A stretch of DNA of 64,000 nucleotides from Pyronema omphalodes. Its lineage: Eukaryota > Ascomycota > Pezizomycetes > Pezizales > Pyronemataceae. The position numbers were made by a program, and so were the translations under genes. Location of the stretch: contig JAJJXM010000051.1 of NCBI GenBank assembly GCA_024516155.1, positions 425,051 through 489,050 on the forward strand, in the 5' to 3' direction. Positions within the stretch are counted from its first letter, which is position 1. Each line of letters starts with the position of its first letter. The notes beneath the pieces are model-generated. The model did no database searches. It was not told where the DNA came from and was given only the letters and a program-made list of their open reading frames with translations. Below are positions 55,562 through 64,000 of the stretch, in pieces.

Positions 55562-55570
55562 ACGTTCGAT
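55562..55570 (+). other. Candidate self-priming primer-binding site
   Basis: ACGTTCGAT, two bases after the LTR, is the exact complement of ATCGAACGT at 55342-55350 inside the LTR. No TGG tRNA-type site is present. Tf1-like chromoviruses prime by folding the 5' end of their own RNA to this position. Confidence 0.6.
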
Positions 55571-55640
55571 CGATTAACTATTCAACCGACACGCATGAAC
55601 CGCACCGGTTCTGCCTGGACCCACGCACTAAAGCAAGCTC

Positions 55641-57174
55641 TTGAAACGCACACCTTATACGAAACCTTTGGGATCCCCGACAGATTCGCTGGCGCAGTGC
55701 GAAGAACCGTCCGACGAGCAGAAAATAACTGCTACCTTGTGGTCCGCTGGCAACTCCAGGACTACACCTATCAGGAGCACATCCGCCGCACCATCAGACT
55801 CAAGCCAATCCTCAGAGCCCGCCAGGATGCATATTAAACTTATTGACGAAGGCCACTGGCAACAAATTGTAAACGCCGCCGCCATGACCCAGTTCCCCGA
55901 CGGCCATGAACCGCTCACCTTTACAAAACAACTCGCACAATCCATTTTAGACGCTCAGGACCACCCCACGGGTTACCTCCTAAACGACCTCACGGAAACC
56001 CCCGGCTCTCGTAACAGCACTCGGGTATCCAGCCCTGTCGCCTCCCGCGCTCCGGAAGCTCCCACCCCTGCTCCCATTCCCCCTGTCGTGATCCAGACTG
56101 GCTCCGTCCAGGTCTACCCGAACGGCCCAGAACCAGCACCGCGAGCCGCCGCACCCCCTACCACAGCCGCAGCCGCAGCCCCCGCCCCCGCGATAATCGC
56201 ACCAATTCCTAGACCCCCCCCCCCGTGACCCCGAGATCCTCCTAACCCCGGAGGAGCAAGCCGATACAAACGAAATCCACTACTACGAGAAAGAACTCAC
56301 CCGCCAGCGTGAGCTAATCAACGCGCTACTCGCCTCCCCCGGCATCCGCGTAACCGGAGACAAAATCTCGGATCCGCCAACCTTCGACGGGTCCAACAGG
56401 GAGGACCTCCGCCGCTTTGTCTCCTTGCTTCGTATCAAGTTAGTGAGCGATGAACTACGTTTCCCGACCCCCCATAAACGGATTTCTTACGCCATGGGCC
56501 GCCTCCGCGGACGCGCCCTGGACCAAATTCTTCCTTACATCAAGGAAAACGGCAACCGCTGGGCTCTCAACGACGTCGAGGACGTCATTAAAATTTTACA
56601 ACGAACCTTCGGAGACCCGGACGAGCGCGCAACGGCTCGTTTCAAACTACAGAATCTCCGACAGAACAACCGCGAATTTTCGGACTACTACGCAGAGTTC
56701 TCCCGTCTAGTCGCAGAGTTAGGCTGGGACGAAGCCGCCACCATGGATGCCCTGCGTAACGGCCTGTCCCTTGAGCTACACGAGAAGTTGGTTGGTGCCC
56801 CGCCCACCACCACGATGCACGAATTCGTCGAGCAGTGTCAAAAATTGGACTCCCAATTAAGGGCACTTGAAAACCTCCGCAAGCTGCGTACCAACCGCGG
56901 CCAAGTTAAGACCACTACCACCGCCACCCCCACCACCAGTCGCCCCACCCCCGCTACCCAAGCCACCACCGCCTCCTCCAGCAAGCAAACCCCGGCCCAA
57001 GGACCCCGTCAGAAACTGTCGGCACAGGAGCGCGCGACCCGCCTATCAGAAGGACGTTGCCTCTACTGCGGTGGCCTCGGCCACATGGCTGCGTCGTGCC
57101 CCGCCCAGACGAATGTTAAAGTGGCGAGCGTGGAATTAGTGGATGCTGAAGAAGAAGTGTCGGGAAAAGAATAA
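55641..57174 (+). pseudogene. gag (capsid and CCHC nucleocapsid), frameshifted
   Basis: The N-terminal part lies in the frame of 55641-56228, with MHIKLIDEGHWQQIV and QFPDGHEPLTF and a Pro/Ala-rich end. At a run of 11 C (56214-56224) the match continues in the next frame with EEQADTNEIHYYEKELTRQR, then the capsid region (FDGSNREDLRRFVSLL, YAMGRLRGRALDQI, FGDPDERATARFKLQNLRQ, FSDYYAEFSRL) and a zinc knuckle CLYCGGLGHMAASC (CX2CX4HX4C). It ends at TAA 57172-57174. One C too many in the homopolymer would explain the break; a 5' overlapping frame (55595-55837, MNRTGSAW..) may also be part of gag. Confidence 0.8.
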
Positions 57175-60100
57175 ACCAGCTGCAAGAAGATGGCTCTGCC
57201 ACTGGTGGGAATACTATTATTGCTGATACATTGCTATTATCGGGCGCAAGTTTTACTGGAAAGTTAGAATGCAAACACCTTGTCCTCTCCTGTTCCTTGT
57301 TTTCCAATAACCGCTCCGTGAAAACAGTAGCGCTCGTTGACTGCGGCGCCACTGGTATCGCCTTTGTTGACCGCAATTTCGCCCGCCATCACAAACTCCC
57401 CCTAACCCCCCTATCCACCGCCCGAACGGTCGAAGTTATCGACGGCCGCCCCATATCCTCAGGAAAGATAACACACCTCGCCCAAGTAGAGTGTACCATC
57501 AACGGTCACTCGGAAACCCTTCCTATGTTTGTCACCAAGCTGGGTCACTACCCGGTGGTGTTGGGTATCCCCTGGTTGAAGAAACACGATGTAACAATAA
57601 GCTTCAGTTCCAACACTGTAAGCTTCGACTCCGATTACTGCCTAAGGAACTGCACCCCGTTGCCTGTAAGCACAACCGGTGTCGAGGTCCTGGACTCGAG
57701 GCCCCCTCCCGCTGTCCACGAGCCCGACACAAACCCCATGCCGGAGTTAGAAGACTCGGTCCCCGACCCCCCGGAAGAACCCCCAATAGAGATCTCAAGT
57801 CTAACCATCTCCGACTTCAAAGAAATGGTACAAGACGAAAGCCTGACAGTGTTCTCGCTATCGTTGGACGAGATCACCGTCGCCCTACAAGACAAGCCCC
57901 CCCTCACGGATGACGAACTGAAAGACATGATCCCCGAAGAGTATCATGACTACCTCGATTTATTTAAAGAGGTCAACGCGAAGGAACTTCCCCCGCACCG
58001 GCCCTACGACCACAAGATCCCACTGAAAGAGGGATTCGTCCCCCCCTTTGGCCCGCTATACTCGCTGTCACGAAACGAGTTGCAGACGCTGAAAACGTGG
58101 CTCGATGAGAATTTGGAGAAAGGATTTATACAACGCTCCCAATCACCAGCCGCCTCGCCGATATTATTCGTGAAAAAATCAGACGGATCCCTACGCCTGT
58201 GTGTCGACTACCGAAGACTGAATGAAGGTACCGAGAAGAACCGGTACCCGCTGCCATTGATACAGGAAACGATGATGAATCTTTCCAAAGCTCAATACTT
58301 CACGACCCTTGATGTCCGCAGCGCTTATAATCTTATCAGAATGGCAGAGGGCGAAGAATGGAAGACGGCCTTCCGCACACGGTACGGCCTGTTTGAATCG
58401 AAAGTGATGCCTTTTGGGCTCACCAACGCGCCTGCCGATTTCCAGGCATTATAAATGATGTCCTGAGACCATACCTAGACCAGTTTTGTACGGCATACTT
58501 GGACGATATCCTCGTATTCTCCGAAACAAAGCCCGATCACACCGCACACGTCCGAAAGATCTTGGAACGACTCAAACAAGAAAAACTGCACTTGAAGCCA
58601 GAGAAGTGTAAGTTTGCTAAGGCAGAAGTACAGTACCTGGGCTACAACATCGGCCGCGACGGCGCGCGCATGATGGATTCCAAAGTAGCCACAGTGAGAG
58701 ATTGGAAGGAACCAACCAATTTGAAACAGGTCCAAGAGTTCCTGGGCTTCGCGAATTTCTACCGAAGATTTATCAAAGACTACTCAAAAGTGGTCTCCCC
58801 GCTTACAGCTCTGACCAAAAAGAAAGATGGTAAAGCAATCCCCTTTGTCTGGGGTAAAGATCAGCAGAGCGCCTTCGACCGATTGAAGGACGCATTTACA
58901 TCAGCACCCATCCTCAAGCACTTCGACTACGAGAAACCGATTGTAGTAGAAACAGACGCATCTGACTATGTGTCCGCTGGAGTTTTATCACAATACGACG
59001 ACGATAACGTGTTACACCCCGTCGCATTTTATTCCAAGAAGCATTCCCCGGCAGAATGTAACTACGAAATCTACGACAAGGAACTACTGGCAATAGTTCG
59101 TTGTTTTGAGGAATGGCGTCCCCACTTAGAGGGCTCCGCCTTCCCTATAAAAGTATTGACGGATCACAAGAATCTTGAATACTTCATGACGACCAAGCTG
59201 CTGAATAGACGACAGGCACGCTGGTCCGAGTTCCTGTCTCGGTTTAACTTTGTGATCACCTATCGACCGGGAACGTTGGGAGGAAAACCGGACGCCCTGA
59301 CAAGAAGAGCCGCCGACCTCCCGGAAGAAGGAGACGAACGCATACTGGCGAACCAGCAAGCTGTTCTGAAGCCACAGAACTTTCAGTTATGCATGACCCC
59401 GCCAATGAAACTCGCACCTTCCGAAGTAGACCTCCTGTTCACAGAGGGCTACAAGACAGATTCATTCCCCAACCGAGTGTTGGGAATGCTGGAAGATGGC
59501 ACACAAATCTGTAAGGACATATCGCTCGCCGATTGCTCCGTGTTGGAGAACAGATTGTACTACCGAGATTGCCTCTATGTCCCCGCGCTGGATAAGCTAC
59601 GATTGAAACTTCTGCAAGATCACCACGACCCCCCCACCATGGGACACCCGGGCCGTGCGAAGACTTTCGAACTCCTCGCCAGGAATTATTACTGGCCCTC
59701 GATGAGAAAAGATGTGGACCAATTCGTCCGGAATTGCCACACCTGTAAAAGAACAAAGGCTACCCGCCACGCACCCTATGGAACCCTGAAGCCCCTACCG
59801 GTCCCACACCACCCTTGGCAGAATATATCGGTGGATTTTGTTACTGGACTACCGACATCAGAAGGCTTCGACGCAATATGTGCGATCGTTTGCCGACTAA
59901 CGAAACAGCGGCACTTAGTGCCCTGTCATTCCACGATAGACGCAGAAGGCTTCGCGCAACTCTTCCTGGAAAACGTGTTCAAACTACACGGCCTGCCAGA
60001 CACAGTAGTGTCCGACCGCGGTCCGCAATTTGTGGCCCATTTCTGGAAACACTTGGCGAATTGCATGGGTATCGAAATTGCCACGAGTACGGCCTTTCAC

Positions 60101-60898
60101 CCCCAAACCGACGGCCAAACAGAGAGAATTAACGCGGTTACGGAGCAATATCTCCGCGCGTACGTCTGTTATTTACAAGACGATTGGAGGAAATTTTTAC
60201 CCATGGCAGAATTTGCTGCAAATAACCAAGTATCGGATACAACGTCGCTGTCTCCGTTCTACGCTATATATGGTCGACACCCCAAGTGCTCATTCGAACT
60301 GGAAATCAGGACCGACAATCCTGAAGAAGTGAAAGCGAACGAGGTAGCGGAAAGGATGTCACACATCCATGACGTCTTACGTTCGGAAATGAAATACGCC
60401 CAAGCCCGCCACATAGAAGCCGCCGACAATTCCCGACTCCCCGCGCCGGTCTTCAAACCAGGAGACCTGGTATGGCTGGACGCCCGTAATCTGAGAACCC
60501 GCCGCCCCTCAAAGAAACTAGAAAATAAACACCTAGGCCCCTTCACCGTGTTACGGCCTATTGGATCCCACGCCTATGAATTGGATATACCGGAGACCAT
60601 GAAACACCACAGGACCTTCCCCGTGTCCCTACTAAACCCAGCCCCTTCGGACCCCCTCCCTGGCCAGATTATTCCACCGCCCCTACCGGTAGTAGTAGAC
60701 GGCGAAGAAGAATGGTTCGTGGATGAAATTCTGGATAGCCGTTGGTCAAGAGGAAACCTGCAGTACCTCGTCAAGTGGACCGGCCATGACTCCCCAACCT
60801 GGGAACCGGAAACGAACCTATCCGAAACTGAGGCCGCCGAGAGATTTCACCAGTTATACCCAGACAAACCTTCTCCTCTCGTAGGAACTCGAGCCTAA
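57150..60898 (+). pseudogene. pol: protease, reverse transcriptase, RNase H, integrase, chromodomain; single frameshift
   Basis: Order: aspartic protease with LVDCGATGIAF and LGIPWLKKH; reverse transcriptase with LCVDYRRLN, TTLDVRSAYN, MPFGLTNAP and YLDDILVF; RNase H with VETDASDY and DKELLAIVR; integrase with the HHCC zinc region (GHPGRAKTFELL..CHTCKRTK), VDFVTGLP, VSDRGPQF and FHPQTDGQTER giving the D,D,E triad; and a C-terminal chromodomain WFVDEILDSRWSRGNLQYLVKW..WEPETNL. Near 58449 the frame stops (TAA 58452-58454) and the RT continues from about 58455 in another frame, as expected from one lost base. All catalytic residues I can see are present on either side. Confidence 0.9.
57162..57168 (+). 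promoter_or_regulatory. GGGAAAA slippery heptamer for -1 frameshift between gag and pol
   Basis: The gag codons read TC-G GGA AAA GAA TAA, so GGGAAAA sits in exactly the X XXY YYZ phase one codon before the gag stop. A -1 slip enters the pol frame, which is open from 57150. A possible stem, ACCAG (57175-57179) with CTGGT about 25 bases downstream, could stimulate it. Confidence 0.7.
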
Positions 60899-60910
60899 CG
60901 GGGGGGGTAC
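60899..60910 (+). other. Polypurine tract of the gypsy element
   Basis: A run of G (60900-60907) directly before the 3' LTR (TGTCAC at 60911) is the plus-strand priming site expected for LTR elements. Confidence 0.75.
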
Positions 60911-61439
60911 TGTCACGGCACACGGCTGACGAGCCGTTGTGTTGCGTCATCATGTTGTCGTGGTTGTTGATTGACAACGTGCCGTTGTCTTGCCGTGTTG
61001 TGTTGCCGTTGTGTTGTTGTGTTGTTGTGTGTGCCGTGCCATGTTGACTGAGAGAATGATTGATGATGGATGACGTACCACGAGCTGGAGCGCTGTGGCG
61101 TCGCAGTTGAATCGATGGAGAACGGAAGCTCATGTAGCGATGATTGTATGACGGCCCAGCAAGAGTGCTGGCCGCCCCTTTGTACATAAGGAGGCTTGCC
61201 TCCCCGTTGTCGAGATTCTCCATCGAACGTCTTGTGTCTTCTCCTGACTCCTAATATAAGAATTCCTCTCCTAAGTCCTACGTCACTCTTGTCCTTGTCC
61301 CTGTCCCTGTTTAGTGTGCCGTCCGTCTGACGAGCACTTCGGTCCTTGTCCTGCCGTTCCCCGTTCCGGAACCTGCCTAGTCCCTCTTTCCGGTAGTGTT
61401 CAGTGTGTCCCTTGAACGTCCGTTCTCGTGTCCCTGACA
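60911..61439 (+). repeat. 3' LTR
   Basis: Identical to the 5' LTR except C at 61091. It is followed by the ATCCC target duplication. Confidence 0.95.
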
Positions 61440-61495
61440 ATCCCGCCCCACCGCGCAAACCACCGCCGCTCCGCTCCGCCCCCCTGTTCCGATAG

Positions 61496-61967
61496 TGTGA
61501 ACCTGGGCACAGCTTCGACTATGCAGAGGCTTATCCGATTGTCTCTCAAGTGCTTCGTCCTCAGTGTTGACAGACACTTCGTTCCCAAGAACAGACAGAC
61601 ACTTCGTTCCCAAGAACTAATAGAGCTTATCCAAAGATAAAGCTAGGAAGAGAATTAATCGATCACAGGCGGAATAAACTTAAGGGTTGTCTTCGGAGGT
61701 ATTCGTTGGTGTAAATAGGTATCGTTGCGTAGAGGATCAAATGGTTGATGATGGAGGAGAGAGAGGGAAGACAAAGGCTCTTTTATAGACTTTCGTCTAC
61801 AAGTTCGCCCAGACTTCCTAGGGAACCAATTTCCAAACTGAGCCTAGGAGATAAGACAAGAGTCATTGCTGAGACGCATCTGCTGATAGATTGCATCATA
61901 CGAAGTGCGTAATCATATTGATTACTTGCTTGCATGATACTTGCTATCGTCAGACTAATCCTTGACA
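61496..61967 (-). repeat. LTR of a second retrotransposon family (minus orientation, 3' LTR)
   Basis: 472 bp, TGTGAACCTGGG..CCTTGACA. It is a diverged direct repeat of 63346-63761. Shared blocks: TCTTTTATAGACTTTCGTCT, ACAAGTTCGCCCAGACTTCC, TTGCATGATA and AATCCTTGACATTCC. The similarity continues another 230 bp past the LTR end into internal DNA (61968-62202), as expected for two copies of one family. Confidence 0.7.
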
Positions 61968-63076
61968 TTCCTCTCTGTACTACCACACCTTCCAATCAGG
62001 TGTCAGGGTTATGAGTCATATGGGAGGGCAACTCCGCTTGACTGCATAATGCATGAACTCCTCTGACAAATAACATGTGAGTCATTTATCTTGTGAGTCG
62101 TGCTATCATAGATCTCCCTAGAGAATCTCGATTGCGAATGGAGGAATCTGACATCATAAGGCATCCATGCCCTACCGGAGTGGATCACTCCGACACATTC
62201 CTGTGTGATGTCATTATGGCTCCACCTGCGCGCACTTGCGCGCAGCCACACCCTGGTGTGGATGCAAACGCCGAGCTGTTCCTTGGTTGGTAGTCAATAG
62301 CCTAAGGGCGCGTCATATCGGTTCCACCAAACAGTTTCCTTGAGAGGGTTGCATGCTTATGGACGTCGTCTCATGCCTTAGCAATCTTGACCCTTGTCCA
62401 TAGCCCCACTCCTGTTTGCCGACTAGACTCTGCCTTGTCTTCCTGGCTGACCATTCACCCAACTAAGTAACACCGGATGATTTCGTCGCACCGCTCTGCA
62501 CATCCTTGGAACTCTCTTCCGATGCAGACCCCTGTGTAGCCGTGAACTTCCGAACACTCCTCAAGTATAAGGAGGTGTCCTTTCGTCTTCGTCTTCGTTT
62601 CTCCATCAGCGTCGTTCGTAGTTGCTCAAGGGTAAGTCGACACCCATGAGGTAAGTGTTCCCCAATCTCTTCTCTTCTGAATCCTCCCAAACTGACATTG
62701 AATAATAGTTGCGACGCCTCGGGCCGGGATCCTCGTGAGGTCCTATCGGAAAGTCACGAATCACGTGACGTGGCTTGTCGGAGCTCCTCTGGGGGTTCCG
62801 GCCCGGGATACTAATCTGACTATTCATTCTCTGTCGAGTTTGCCATATTCTCCATTGCGTTATATATGATACCAATTCTATCCTCACACATTTTAGGGTG
62901 GGACACCACCTCTCCCCTGTTCAAGCTTCGTCCCGAAGCTCGTAGTTCATCTTTCTGTGACCGCACCACGCCGTAGCCTAGTGACTTAAGTGATCAATTT
63001 TGGATGTAGTCCTCCAGCCCCTACATCCTACTACCAACTCTACCTGATGAAAACCACATGGGAAAAACATCAAGCA
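61968..63076 (-). other. 3' non-coding part of the second retrotransposon
   Basis: Between the chromodomain stop and its LTR on the minus strand, with no supported gene. It contains the perfect palindrome-like GCGCGCACTTGCGCGC near 62229-62244 and TCACGTGA near 62761. Confidence 0.5.
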
Positions 63077-63345
63077 TTAGTCTTTGAGTCGGTAGTCCCT
63101 CGGAGAATCAGGATACTTGAGATGGAAATCTCTTAGCTTCTCGTGACCTCCTACTGAAAAGTTGTCGAAGGGTTCTGCCGTCCAGTCTTTCTTGTTGGGC
63201 CACCCTAGCCATTTGACGAGGTAAAGTACTCTGCTGCCTGATTTGTAGCTGCTCATAATTTCGTCTATGTCGTACTCCTCGCTTCCCTCAACATCGTCTG
63301 CTTCCCGAAGAATTTCGTTTGGGTCTGGTGGAGCTCTGGTTCCAG
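63077..63345 (-). pseudogene. C-terminal chromodomain of a gypsy-type pol, truncated by a nested insertion
   Basis: The minus frame reads GTRAPPDPNEILREADDVEG, then the chromodomain YDIDEIMSSYKSG-SRVLYLVKWLGWPNKKDWTAEP, and stops at 63077-63079. This is the usual end of a chromovirus pol. Its upstream part is replaced at 63346 by another LTR of the same family, so element two is interrupted by a second copy. Confidence 0.75.
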
Positions 63346-64000
63346 TGTGAACCTGGGTATTGAGGCTTTCAATACAGAGGCTTCTTCGATCAGTTCGTCT
63401 TCGTAGAAAAGATATTCAACACATAGATTTTCCCAAAAGCTAGGAAGTAAACTAATCGATCACAGGCCGAAAAAACTTAAGGGTCTCTTTCGAGGTAACT
63501 GGTGTAGATAGGTGTTGTCGTAACAAGAGATCAGGTTGCTGATGATGGAGGAGACGGTGGGAAGACTTAGGGTCTTTTATAGACTTTCGTCTACAAGTTC
63601 GCCCAGACTTCCCAAGGGAACCAACTTCCAAACTAAGCTTAAGAGATAAGACGTGAGTCAATTCTTTGACAAATCTGCTGATGGCTCGCATCATGCTGCA
63701 TGCGCAATTATATTAATTGCTCACTTGCATGATAACCTTCGTGTCAGATTAATCCTTGACATTCCTTGCCGTGCTACCACACCTTCCAATCAGATATTGG
63801 GGTTAAGCGCCTAGTGGAGGGTGACTCCACTTGAGCGCATAATGCAGTGACTCCTCTGATAATGACATGTGAGTCATATATCTTATGAGTCGTCTTGATC
63901 ATAGATCTCCCTAGAGAATCTCGATTGCGAGTGAAGGAACCTGACATCATAAGGCAGACTATGCCTTACCGGAGCGCACTGCCCCGTCACATTCCTGTGT
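63346..64000 (-). mobile_element. Nested second copy: LTR (63346-63761) and adjacent internal DNA, running off the window
   Basis: Starts TGTGAACCTGGG right after the truncated chromodomain and ends its LTR with CCTTGACA at 63761. The following 239 bp match 61968-62202. The rest of the element lies outside the window. Confidence 0.65.

Larger units (their letters stand above)
55031..61439 (+). mobile_element. Young Ty3/gypsy chromovirus-type LTR retrotransposon
   Basis: 6409 bp with two 529-bp LTRs (TG..CA) and a 5-bp target duplication ATCCC at 55026-55030 and 61440-61444. The order is gag (with CCHC), protease, reverse transcriptase, RNase H, integrase, chromodomain: the Metaviridae/chromovirus arrangement. 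The LTRs differ at one site (A at 55211, C at 61091), so insertion is very recent. Two frame breaks (C run at 56214-56224; one missing base near 58449) suggest this copy is defective unless they are sequencing errors. Confidence 0.95.

Overview
This window is nuclear DNA of a filamentous ascomycete (Pezizomycotina). The evidence is the short introns (about 50-400 bp) with GT..AG borders and CTAAC-type branch points, fungal housekeeping genes (REV7, TSC13, NUS1, TEL2), a GH71 alpha-1,3-glucanase, fungal NACHT-ankyrin NLR genes, and fungal chromoviruses and hAT/pogo-type DNA elements. I cannot name the species. Exon joins were made by hand from splice motifs, reading phase and protein-family continuity; no transcript data were available.

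Layout. 1-17.7 kb is a conventional gene region: REV7 (+), TSC13 (+), an HOGA/DHDPS-family aldolase (+), a membrane-anchored aspartic-protease-like protein without DTG motifs (-), GH71 (+) and NUS1 (+), with large AT-rich intergenic gaps. 17.7-21.3 kb is repeat-rich: an octamer array, a decayed Copia-type gag relic and a decayed MITE. 21.3-26.6 kb holds a full-length NLR gene (NLR-A, +) interrupted by an 893-bp non-autonomous hAT-like element with a perfect 8-bp target duplication. 29.0-35.6 kb is a second housekeeping island: TEL2 (-), divergent from a peroxisomal long-chain acyl-CoA synthetase (+), with an inverted CCTCGG pair in the shared promoter. 35.6-42.5 kb is gene-free and full of old dispersed repeats, a MITE, an NLR exon relic and a poly(A)-tailed retrocopy. 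42.5-49.4 kb holds two more NLR paralogs on the minus strand (NLR-C, lacking its N-terminal exons; NLR-D, lacking nearly all ankyrin repeats) and one NLR exon-4 fragment. 49.7-64 kb is a transposon graveyard: a fold-back element, a 1.5-kb TIR element, a cluster of simple repeats, a very young Ty3/gypsy chromovirus (LTRs differ at 1 of 529 positions) and a second, minus-strand chromovirus family nested at the right edge.

The most interesting system is the NLR cluster. One family occurs in at least five states (hAT-disrupted full length, N-terminally deleted, C-terminally deleted, exon-4 fragment, RIP-like exon-5 relic). All readable copies share the same exon lengths, including a 25-nt micro-exon that carries most of the P-loop and is followed by a C-rich intron. 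A block of up to about 365 bp upstream of the start codon is also shared. This looks like birth, shuffling and death of fungal immune-type receptors driven by transposons and recombination. Its biological role (non-self recognition) is inferred from the family, not shown by the sequence.
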